The notes under the pieces were generated by a model, which was given only the letters and a program-made list of their open reading frames with translations, was not told the origin of the DNA and ran no database searches. This document shows positions 52,829 to 60,526 of a stretch of 64,000 nt of DNA, in pieces. Within the stretch, counting starts at the first letter, position 1. The number at the start of each line of letters is the position of its first letter. The stretch is taken from positions 62,001 through 126,000 of the forward strand of contig NZ_JBANCG010000008.1 in assembly GCF_037026715.1 (NCBI RefSeq). The letters are read 5' to 3'. The stretch is from Breoghania sp037026715 (GTDB lineage: Bacteria; Pseudomonadota; Alphaproteobacteria; Rhizobiales; Stappiaceae). The translations under genes were made by a program, and so were the position numbers.

Positions 52829-53613
52829 ACCGTCTCGAAATCGAAAACCTCGGCATTTCCTTCGGCGGGATCAAGGCGGTGGACGGGGTAACCTTTTCGG
52901 CTGCCGCCGGCGAGGTGACGTCGATCATCGGCCCGAACGGCGCCGGCAAGACGACGCTCTTCAATCTGGTGAGCGGCGTCTACAGCGCCAGCACCGGCCA
53001 TGTGCGCATCGAGGGCGCGGACGTGACCGGCGAGCCGCCCCACCGGCTTGCGCGGCGCGGCATGGCGCGCACGTTCCAGAACCTGCAGATCTTCCCGCAG
53101 ATGACGGCGCTCGACAACGTCATGACCGGCTGTCACCTGCGCGAGACGTCCAACCTTCTGGCCGACCTGCTCGGCCTGCCGTCGAGCCGGCGGGAAACGG
53201 CCAAGAGCCGGGAACTGGCCCTTTCGGCGCTTGAACGTGTCGGGCTTGGGGGCCATTCCGCACGGCCGGCCTCGGAGCTTTCCTACGGCCAGCTCAAGCG
53301 GCTGGAGATCGCACGTGCCCTGGTGACGGGGTGTTCGATCCTGCTGCTTGACGAGCCGGCCGCCGGCTGCAACGCGGTGGAAACGCGCGAGGTCGACGAT
53401 CTCATCCACACAATCGCCGACGAAGGCGTCTGCGTGGTGCTGATCGAGCACGACATGCGCATGGTGATGCGGATCTCCTCGCACATCGTGGTGCTCGACC
53501 AGGGTTCCAAGATCGCCGAAGGCCGACCTGAGGAAATCCGGGACAACGAGCGCGTGATCGCCGCCTATCTCGGCGCACACGGCGCAGCGGAGGCGCGAGC
53601 GGCCCATGCCTGA
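52825..53613 (+). CDS. livG: Branched-chain-type ABC transporter ATPase (LivG)
   Basis: A 262-residue ATPase with Walker A GPNGAGKTT, signature LSYGQLKRLEIARAL, Walker B CSILLLDEPAAGCN and H-loop VLIEHDM. The insert after the Q-loop (about 95-120) is typical of LivG. The ATG overlaps the livM stop, and its own end overlaps livF by eight bases. The open frame continues far upstream within livM, but the first 339 codons of it are not homologous to ATPases. Confidence 0.95.
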   Translation: MNRLEIENLGISFGGIKAVDGVTFSAAAGEVTSIIGPNGAGKTTLFNLVSGVYSASTGHVRIEGADVTGEPPHRLARRGMARTFQNLQIFPQMTALDNVMTGCHLRETSNLLADLLGLPSSRRETAKSRELALSALERVGLGGHSARPASELSYGQLKRLEIARALVTGCSILLLDEPAAGCNAVETREVDDLIHTIADEGVCVVLIEHDMRMVMRISSHIVVLDQGSKIAEGRPEEIRDNERVIAAYLGAHGAAEARAAHA

Positions 53614-54316
53614 TCCCCTTCTGGAAATCACCGGCCTCGTCACGGCCTACGGCCCGATCGAGGTGCTGCACGGCATCGACGTTTCGGTGAACGAGGGAGA
53701 GATCGTCACGCTGGTCGGCGCCAACGGCGCCGGCAAGACAACGCTGATGCGCTGCATCTCCGGCGTCCAGCCGCTGAAGGCGGGAACGATCCGTTTCGCG
53801 GGCACGCCCCTGTCGACGATCCCCGACCACAAGCGCGCCGGCCTCGGCATCGCCCAATCGCCCGAAGGCCGCCAGATCTTCGGCGATCTCAGCGTGGAGG
53901 AGAACCTCGCGCTCGGCGGCTACCACCGCAAGGATGACCTCGGCGGCGACATGGAGGATGTCTACGGCCACTTCCCCATTCTGAAGGACAAGCGCCACCA
54001 TGCCGCCGGCGGCCTTTCCGGCGGCCAGCAGCAGATGCTCGCCATAGGCCGCGCGATCATGGGCCGGCCGAAGCTGCTGCTGCTCGACGAGCCTTCCATG
54101 GGGCTGGCGCCGGTTCTGGTCGACCAGATCCTGGAGGTGATCTCGGCCTTGCGGAAACGTGGCGTGACACTTCTGGTCGTGGAGCAAAACGCCTACGCGG
54201 CCCTTTCCATCGCCGATCGCGGCTATGTTATGGAAACCGGGAAGATCGCGCTTTCCGGTTCGGCCCGGGATCTCATTTCCGACCCGCGCGTGCGCGAAGC
54301 CTATCTTGGAGCCTGA
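53606..54316 (+). CDS. livF: Branched-chain-type ABC transporter ATPase (LivF)
   Basis: A 236-residue ATPase with Walker A GANGAGKTTLMR, signature LSGGQQQMLAIGRA, Walker B KLLLLDEPSMGLAPVLVDQI and H-loop VVEQNA. Shorter than LivG, as usual. The TetR gene follows four bases later, so the regulator is expected on the same transcript. Confidence 0.95.
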   Translation: MPDPLLEITGLVTAYGPIEVLHGIDVSVNEGEIVTLVGANGAGKTTLMRCISGVQPLKAGTIRFAGTPLSTIPDHKRAGLGIAQSPEGRQIFGDLSVEENLALGGYHRKDDLGGDMEDVYGHFPILKDKRHHAAGGLSGGQQQMLAIGRAIMGRPKLLLLDEPSMGLAPVLVDQILEVISALRKRGVTLLVVEQNAYAALSIADRGYVMETGKIALSGSARDLISDPRVREAYLGA

Positions 54317-54319
54317 GGC

Positions 54320-54901
54320 ATGGCGCGCACACGAGCGGCCGATTACGACGACAAGCGCGACGCGATCCATCGTGTCGCCGCCCGCATCCTGTCGAAGGCC
54401 GACGGCAAGGCCTCTATGACGCAGATCGCCGAGGCCTGCGGCATCTCCAAGGCCCTGCTCTACCACTACTTCCGCAACCGCGACGAACTCGTCTTCGACA
54501 TCATCCATACGCATCTGAGCGAGATCGACGAGGCTCTGGCGGAGGTGAGCGCCGGCCTTGCGGGCCGCGAGCGCCTCCACCGGCTTTCCGCCACCCTGCT
54601 TGATCTTTACGAGGACGCCGACGACCTGCACCGCCTGCAGCTCGGCGCCCTCGGTGCGCTGCCCGATGAAGATGTCCAGCGCATCCGGCAGGTGGAACGC
54701 TCGATCCTGGAACGCTTCCGCCTGACGATCCGCGAGATCGCGCCCGATATCGATCGGCCCCGGCTGATCGCGGTGACGATGGCGCTGATGGGCATGCTCA
54801 ACTGGGCCTTCACCTGGTTCCGCCCCGGCGGCCCGCTGACCCGCGCCGACTTCGCCCGCATGGCAACCGAAATGGCGCTGAGCGAGATCGAGAAGGAATA
54901 G
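54320..54901 (+). CDS. TetR-family transcriptional regulator
   Basis: A 193-residue protein with an N-terminal TetR helix-turn-helix (about 12-58: IHRVAARILSKADGKASMTQIAEACGISKALLYHYFRNRDELVFDII) and a helical ligand-binding domain of about 130 residues. Fourth-to-sixth genes in such paa/liv loci often respond to phenylacetyl-CoA or related thioesters, but the ligand is not shown here. It may bind the palindrome at 49771-49782. Confidence 0.9.
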   Translation: MARTRAADYDDKRDAIHRVAARILSKADGKASMTQIAEACGISKALLYHYFRNRDELVFDIIHTHLSEIDEALAEVSAGLAGRERLHRLSATLLDLYEDADDLHRLQLGALGALPDEDVQRIRQVERSILERFRLTIREIAPDIDRPRLIAVTMALMGMLNWAFTWFRPGGPLTRADFARMATEMALSEIEKE

Positions 54902-54942
54902 CAAAAGCAAAGGGCGTGAGGCTTTCGCTCCGTTGTGGGGCT

Positions 54943-55070
54943 CATCCTTCGAGACGGCCTTGTCAGGCCTCCTCAGGATGACGTTATCCGTGTTGTTATT
55001 TCAGTGAAACCATCAACAAACACAACGTCATCCTGAGGAAGCCGCGCAGCGGCCGTCTCGAAGGATGGGC
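54943..55070. repeat. Paired-palindrome intergenic element, copy 2
   Basis: A second copy of the element at 45966-46095, with arms 54943-54985 and 55024-55070 and again a 38-base centre. The outer blocks are nearly identical to copy 1, but the inner hairpins differ: GGCCT-TGTC-AGGCC and GCCGC-GCA-GCGGC. Base changes are compensated within each stem. It lies past the 3' end of the TetR gene. Confidence 0.85.
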
Positions 55071-55185
55071 CACTGCCACTGCCCCAGCACCTCAACAACG
55101 ACCACCGCCCACCAATCGCCTCCCCCTCCCCCACGGTATTCCCACACCCGTTGCGAACAAAGCGCGAATATCGCTACATGGACGC

Positions 55186-57276
55186 ATGAGCCTGGCCGAA
55201 AGCGAATCGCCCCCATCCCCGACCTATCTCGACCGCCTCAACGCCGAGCAGCGCGACGCCGTGCTGCACGGAGCGGGCGCTGTCGCCGACCCGTTGCTGG
55301 TGATCGCCGGCGCGGGCTCCGGCAAGACCAACACGCTCGCCCACCGGGTTGCCCACCTGATCGTCTCCGGCGCCGACCCGCGCCGCATCCTGCTGATGAC
55401 CTTTTCCCGCCGCGCCGCGCAGGAGATGGGCAAACGCGTGGAGCGCATCGCCCGCGAGGTGATGGGCGAGAAGGCCGCCATCCTTGCCGACGGGCTCACC
55501 TGGTCCGGCACCTTCCACGCCATCGGCGCAAGGCTTATCCGCGAATACGCCCCCGTCATCGGCCTCAGCGACACGTTCTCGATCCACGACAGGGCGGACA
55601 GCGCCGATCTGATGAACCTCGTGCGCCATGAACTGGGCCTGTCCCACACCAAGAAGCGCTTTCCCGCCAAGGGCACCTGCGTCGCCATCTATTCCCGCGT
55701 CGTCAACGCCGAAGCGGACCTGGAAGAGGTGCTGAAGACCTCGTTTCCCTGGTGCCTCGACTGGACGGCCGCGCTGAAGGCGCTGTTTGCGGCCTATGTC
55801 GAGGCCAAGCAGGCGCAGAACGTGCTCGATTACGACGATCTGCTGCTCTACTGGCGCGCGATGGTGACGGAGGCTGGACTTGGCGAAGAGATCGGCGGCC
55901 GCTTCGACCATGTGCTCGTCGACGAGTATCAGGACACCAACAAGCTCCAGGCCGCGATCCTGACAGGCATGAAGCCGGACGGGCGCGGGCTCACCGTGGT
56001 CGGCGACGACGCGCAGTCGATCTATTCCTTCCGCGGCGCGGAAGTGCGCAATATCCTCGATTTCCCGAACCTTTTCCCGCAGCCCGCCCGCATGGTGACG
56101 CTGGAGCGCAACTACCGTTCCACCGAGCCCATTCTGGCCGCTGCCAACGCCGTCATCGCCCAGGCGCGCGAGCGCCATGCCAAGGACCTGTGGACGGAGC
56201 GCACCAGCACGGCGAAGCCGAAGCTTGTGACCGTGCGCGAGGAAAACGATCAGGCGGCTTATGTTTGCGAGGAAGTGCTGGCGATGCGCGAGGCCGGCAC
56301 GCTCCTGAAGCATCAGGCGGTGCTCTTTCGCGCCTCGCACCATTCCGGCCCGCTGGAGATCGAGCTCACCCGGCGCAACATCCCCTTCGTGAAGTTCGGC
56401 GGGCTGAAGTTCCTCGACGCCGCGCACGTGAAGGACGTGCTCGCCACCTTGCGCTTTGCCGACAATCCGCGCGATCGCGTGGCCGGCTTCCGCGTGCTGC
56501 AGCTCATTCCGGGCGTCGGTCCGTCGACGGCCGGCGCCGTCATGGATGCGCTCGTGGTGAGCGAGGATCCGGTCGGCGAGCTCGCCTGCTTCCCCATCGC
56601 GGCCAAGGCGCGCGAGGACTGGGCGAGCTTCGTCGCGCTCGTGTCTGATCTGCGCAAACGCGCAATCGAGTGGCCGGCGGAGATCGAGCGCGTGCGGCGC
56701 TGGTACGAGCCACATCTTGAACGCCGGCACGAGGAAGATGCGGAGGTCCGCAAGGCCGATCTCGCGCAGTTGGAACAGATCGCGGCCGCCGCGCCCGACC
56801 GCGCCCGGTTCCTCACCGACCTGACGCTCGATCCGCCCGACGCCACCTCCGACATGGCCGGCCCGCCGCTTCTCGACGAGGACTACCTGATCCTCTCCAC
56901 CATCCACTCCGCCAAGGGGCAGGAATGGAAGCAGGTCTTCGTGCTCAACTGCGTCGACGGCTGTATCCCGTCCGATCTCGCCGTCGGCACGAGCAACGAG
57001 ATCGAGGAGGAACGGCGGCTGCTCTACGTGGCGATGACGCGGGCGAAGGACGCGCTGCATCTGATCACGCCACAGCGTTTCTACACCCACGGCCAGCGTT
57101 CGCGCGGCGACCGCCACGTCTATGCGAGCCGCACCCGCTTCATCGATACCTCGTCGCTCGATCGTTATGAGCGTTGCGCCTGGCCGGCGGCGCCGAGATC
57201 GGCGGAGGCCGCCGCCGCGCGCCCCGCAGTGCAGCCGGTCGATCTCAAGGCGAAGATGAAAGGCATGTGGCGGTAG
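55186..57276 (+). CDS. UvrD/Rep-family ATP-dependent DNA helicase
   Basis: A 696-residue superfamily 1 helicase. Motif I is AGAGSGKTN (about 41-49); the others are VLVDEYQDTN (II), VVGDDAQSIYSFRGA (III), ERNYRST (IV), STIHSAKGQEW (V) and LLYVAMTRAKDALH (VI). It is shorter than UvrD and lacks the long C-terminal tail, so it matches the Rep-like/UvrD-like 'ATP-dependent helicase' group of rhizobia. The ATG lacks a strong ribosome site. It is convergent with cbbR, with no functional link in sight. Confidence 0.95.
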   Translation: MSLAESESPPSPTYLDRLNAEQRDAVLHGAGAVADPLLVIAGAGSGKTNTLAHRVAHLIVSGADPRRILLMTFSRRAAQEMGKRVERIAREVMGEKAAILADGLTWSGTFHAIGARLIREYAPVIGLSDTFSIHDRADSADLMNLVRHELGLSHTKKRFPAKGTCVAIYSRVVNAEADLEEVLKTSFPWCLDWTAALKALFAAYVEAKQAQNVLDYDDLLLYWRAMVTEAGLGEEIGGRFDHVLVDEYQDTNKLQAAILTGMKPDGRGLTVVGDDAQSIYSFRGAEVRNILDFPNLFPQPARMVTLERNYRSTEPILAAANAVIAQARERHAKDLWTERTSTAKPKLVTVREENDQAAYVCEEVLAMREAGTLLKHQAVLFRASHHSGPLEIELTRRNIPFVKFGGLKFLDAAHVKDVLATLRFADNPRDRVAGFRVLQLIPGVGPSTAGAVMDALVVSEDPVGELACFPIAAKAREDWASFVALVSDLRKRAIEWPAEIERVRRWYEPHLERRHEEDAEVRKADLAQLEQIAAAAPDRARFLTDLTLDPPDATSDMAGPPLLDEDYLILSTIHSAKGQEWKQVFVLNCVDGCIPSDLAVGTSNEIEEERRLLYVAMTRAKDALHLITPQRFYTHGQRSRGDRHVYASRTRFIDTSSLDRYERCAWPAAPRSAEAAAARPAVQPVDLKAKMKGMWR

Positions 57277-57330
57277 CACCCGGGCATGTGGCGGAAGAGC
57301 GTTGGCTGTGGCCCATCCTTCGCTCGCCGC

Positions 57331-58281
57331 TCATCCCCGCCGTCTCGCGCCGCCAAGCGGGCGGACCAGATCCGGCGCAGGCAGGAACTCCGCTCCACGC
57401 TCTGCCATGAAGGCGCGGAACGCCTCGGCTGCCGGCAGCAGGCGGTGGTCCGCGCGCTTGACAACATGCCATTGCCGCACCACCGGCAGTCCGACGACTT
57501 CCAGCATCGAGAGCCTGCCCGCCTCCAGTTCCGTGGCGCAGGTGTGCGCCGACAGGAGCGCGATGCCGAGGCCGGCCATCACCGCCTGCTTGATCGTCTC
57601 GTTGGAACTGATCTCCATGCCGTAGCGTGGAGCCTCCATCTTCATTTCCGCAAGAACGCGCTCGGTGAGCATTCGCGTGCCGGAGCCCTCCTCGCGAACG
57701 AGGAAGGTTTCGCCAGAAAGCTCCGATATGTCGATAGGCCCCCGGCCGACCAACGGATGGTCGGGGGGCGCGATAATGATGTGCGGATGATCGCCGATGA
57801 CATCCGCCTCAACCGGGAAGTCGCTCGGTGGCCGCCCCATCACCGCAATGTCGATGGAGGTATCGGCGAGCGCCGCCACCGTCTCGCCGCGGTTGCCGAC
57901 GACGAGGCGGATCTCGATATCCGGGTGATCCCCGGCAAACCCGGCGATCGCCATCGGCGCGAAATATTTCGCCGTGCTGACCACGCCGACCGCAACGCGC
58001 CCCCGCCCGAGCCCGCGCAGAAGCTGAAGCGATGCCTCGCATTCGGCCAGGGCGAGCTCGATACGTTTTGTCGCACCCAGCAGTTCGGCACCGGCGGCCG
58101 TCGCATGGAAGACGTTGTCGAACCGCTCCAGAAGCGGCATCCCGGCCGCCTCCTCAAGAAGCCGGATCTGGGATGTAACCGCCGGTGGCGTCACATGAAG
58201 TTCCGATGACGCTGCCGTCACCGTGCCGGTGCGCACGACCGCCGCGAGCGCCCGCAGTTGCTTCAACGAGACATTGCGCAT
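57331..58281 (-). CDS. cbbR: LysR-family regulator of the Calvin cycle operon
   Basis: A 316-residue LysR regulator, divergent from cbbF. It has the N-terminal winged helix (about 4-65: LKQLRALAAVVRTGTVTAASSELHVTPPAVTSQIRLLEEAAGM) and a co-inducer domain with RGRVAVGVVSTAKYFAPMAIAGFAGDHP, typical of CbbR. It is expected to activate the cbb genes under CO2-fixing conditions, responding to metabolites such as RuBP in studied species. The shared intergenic region holds a candidate site at 58303-58335. Confidence 0.94.
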   Translation of the reverse strand: MRNVSLKQLRALAAVVRTGTVTAASSELHVTPPAVTSQIRLLEEAAGMPLLERFDNVFHATAAGAELLGATKRIELALAECEASLQLLRGLGRGRVAVGVVSTAKYFAPMAIAGFAGDHPDIEIRLVVGNRGETVAALADTSIDIAVMGRPPSDFPVEADVIGDHPHIIIAPPDHPLVGRGPIDISELSGETFLVREEGSGTRMLTERVLAEMKMEAPRYGMEISSNETIKQAVMAGLGIALLSAHTCATELEAGRLSMLEVVGLPVVRQWHVVKRADHRLLPAAEAFRAFMAERGAEFLPAPDLVRPLGGARRRG

Positions 58282-58302
58282 CGCACACCCTTCAATAAAA
58301 TT

Positions 58303-58335
58303 TAATCAATACTAATTTCTTTCAAATTTCCTTTA
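58303..58335. promoter_or_regulatory. Candidate CbbR binding region between cbbR and cbbF
   Basis: The AT-rich cbbR-proximal region contains TAA-N7-TAA (58303-58315) and TCA-N8-TTA (58322-58335), close to the TNA-N7/8-TNA pattern reported for CbbR targets. It is the only AT-rich part of the 274-base gap; the remaining ~200 bases form a GC-rich leader before cbbF. Confidence 0.4.
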
Positions 58336-58555
58336 TACGCAAGTTTTCGCATCGTCACTCTGGCAAGCGCCGGCACGGACGCATTTCAGACGTCTCAGGA
58401 CAACGGCGCGGCGAAACAAACTCTCGAGCCCCAGAGCCATTCGAACACGACACCGCTGCGGCAGGACCGCCCGCAGCGGACGGGAAGACTGCGACCGTCG
58501 GCGACCGCACCGAGGGCGACGGCACGGGCAGGACGCGGGACCGGAGGAGACGACG

Positions 58556-59593
58556 ATGACGAATTTCGAGGAGCTGTCGGACTGGTTGCGGGGTTGGGCG
58601 GGCGTTGACGCCAGTCGCCGCGACATCGCCGATACGGTCCTGGCCTTGGCCGACGTTGGCCGCGAGATTTCCGCGCTCGTCGCGGCAGGGCCTCTGGCGG
58701 GAGACCAGTCCGGGATCGTCGGCGAGAACTCCGACGGCGACCTGCAGAAGCTCCTCGACCTCGCCTCCCATCGCGACGTGCTCGCGGCTCTCGCCAACGC
58801 CCCCGTCGCCCATGTCGGTTCAGAAGAGGCGCCGGAGCCTGTCACGCTCAATTCCGGCGCACCGCTCGCGGTGGCCGTCGATCCGCTCGACGGTTCGTCC
58901 AACATCGGCGTCAACCTGCCGATGGGCACGATCTTTTCCATTCTTCCTGCACTGGCAGCCGGGGCTGAGGCGAGCTTCCGCCAGACCGGCCGCAACCAGC
59001 TCGCGGCGGGATTTCTCGTCTATGGCCCCATGACCGAACTGGCGCTGACAGTGGGAAGCGGCACGCATGTCTTCGTGCTCGACCGCCGCGACGAGACGTT
59101 CCGGCTGGTCAATGGCGCCGCCTCTATCCCCCACGCGACGGACGAATTCTCCATCAACGCGTCCAACTACCGGCACTGGAACGAGGCGTTGCGCGCCTAC
59201 ATCGACGATTGCCTTGCCGGCGATGAAGGTGTGCGCACGAAGAACTTCAACATGCGGTGGTACGGGTCTCTGGTGGCGGAAGCCTCCCGCATCCTGACGC
59301 GCGGCGGCGTTTTTCTCTATCCCGCCGACCAGCGCCATGGCTACGGCGACGGCCGGCTCAGGCTCGTCTACGAGGCAAACCCGATTGCCTTCCTGGTGGA
59401 ACAGGCCGGGGGTGCGGCCTCCTGCGGCTCCGGCGCCATCCTGGACCAGGTTCCCGACGACCTGCACCAGCGCGTGCCGCTGATCTTCGGCGCGTGGGAA
59501 GAAGTCGAGCGCATCGAGCGCTACCTCAACGATCCCCATTCGATGGGCGACCACGCCCCGCTCTTCGGCCGGCGCGGCCTGTTTCGCGCCTGA
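58556..59593 (+). CDS. cbbF: Fructose-1,6-bisphosphatase (Calvin cycle)
   Basis: Class I fructose-1,6-bisphosphatase of 345 residues, the first gene of the cbb operon. The metal-binding motif AVDPLDGSSNIGVNLPMGTIFSI (Asp109 and Asp112) and the sugar-phosphate block NMRWYGSLVAEASRILTRGGVFLYP are complete. GGAGGAG precedes the ATG. In the Calvin cycle it dephosphorylates FBP and probably also sedoheptulose bisphosphate. Confidence 0.96.
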   Translation: MTNFEELSDWLRGWAGVDASRRDIADTVLALADVGREISALVAAGPLAGDQSGIVGENSDGDLQKLLDLASHRDVLAALANAPVAHVGSEEAPEPVTLNSGAPLAVAVDPLDGSSNIGVNLPMGTIFSILPALAAGAEASFRQTGRNQLAAGFLVYGPMTELALTVGSGTHVFVLDRRDETFRLVNGAASIPHATDEFSINASNYRHWNEALRAYIDDCLAGDEGVRTKNFNMRWYGSLVAEASRILTRGGVFLYPADQRHGYGDGRLRLVYEANPIAFLVEQAGGAASCGSGAILDQVPDDLHQRVPLIFGAWEEVERIERYLNDPHSMGDHAPLFGRRGLFRA

Positions 59594-59605
59594 GGGAGAC
59601 AAATC

Positions 59606-60526
59606 ATGTCGACACTTCATCCGATCATCTCGGTTACAGGTTCTTCCGGCGCCGGCACCACGTCCGTTCGCCAGACCTTCGCGCAGATCTTCCGTCGCGA
59701 AGGCATCGAGGCTGCCTTCATCGAAGGCGATGCCTTCCACCGCTACGACCGCGCCGAGATGAAGCGCGTAATGCTGGCCGAAACGCAGACGGGCAACTCC
59801 AATTTCAGCCATTTCGGCCCGGAGGCGAACATCCTCGACAGGCTGGAGGATCTCTTCCGCAGCTACGGCGAGACCGGAACCGGCCAGACGCGTCACTACA
59901 TTCACGATGCCGAGGAAGCTGCCCTGTTCGGCTCGGCGCCCGGCACCTTCACGCCATGGTCTCCCCTGCCGGATGCCACCGACCTCCTGTTCTACGAAGG
60001 ACTGCACGGCGCGATTGTCACGGAAACACTCGATCTCGCCCGTCACGCGGACCTCAAGATCGGCGTCGTGCCGGTGATCAACCTGGAGTGGATCCAGAAG
60101 ATCCACCGGGACCGCGACACCCGCGGCTATTCCACAGAAGCGGTGACCGACACGATCCTGCGGCGTATGCCGGACTACATCCAGTTCATCTGCCCGCAGT
60201 TCACCCAGACCGACATCAATTTCCAGCGGGTACCCACGGTCGACACCTCAAATCCCTTTATCGCCCGGTGGATCCCGACGGCCGATGAATCGATGGTCGT
60301 CATCCGCTTCCGCAACCCGCGCGGCATCGACTTTCCCTATCTGCTGTCGATGATCCCCGACAGCTTCATGTCGCGCGCCAATTCCATCGTCATTCCCGGC
60401 GGGAAGCTTGATCTCGCGATGCAGCTCATCCTGACGCCGATGATCCTGCAGATCGTGGAGCGCAGCCGACGCGCACAGCGATCCCGCCCCCGCCCGCGCG
60501 TCGCCATCAGCGAGGGAGCCAAATGA
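59606..60526 (+). CDS. cbbP: Phosphoribulokinase
   Basis: Makes ribulose-1,5-bisphosphate from ribulose-5-phosphate and ATP. The 306-residue product has the P-loop VTGSSGAGTTS (10-20), GDAFHRYDRAEMKR and LFYEGLHG, of the proteobacterial class. It overlaps cbbT by four bases (ATGA at 60523-60526). GGGAG precedes its ATG. Confidence 0.97.
   Translation: MSTLHPIISVTGSSGAGTTSVRQTFAQIFRREGIEAAFIEGDAFHRYDRAEMKRVMLAETQTGNSNFSHFGPEANILDRLEDLFRSYGETGTGQTRHYIHDAEEAALFGSAPGTFTPWSPLPDATDLLFYEGLHGAIVTETLDLARHADLKIGVVPVINLEWIQKIHRDRDTRGYSTEAVTDTILRRMPDYIQFICPQFTQTDINFQRVPTVDTSNPFIARWIPTADESMVVIRFRNPRGIDFPYLLSMIPDSFMSRANSIVIPGGKLDLAMQLILTPMILQIVERSRRAQRSRPRPRVAISEGAK

Noticed and set aside
55174..57279. 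Open frame of 701 codons on the minus strand opposite the UvrD-like helicase
   Set aside because: It is the antisense of a complete helicase with motifs I-VI; the product has no recognisable domain.
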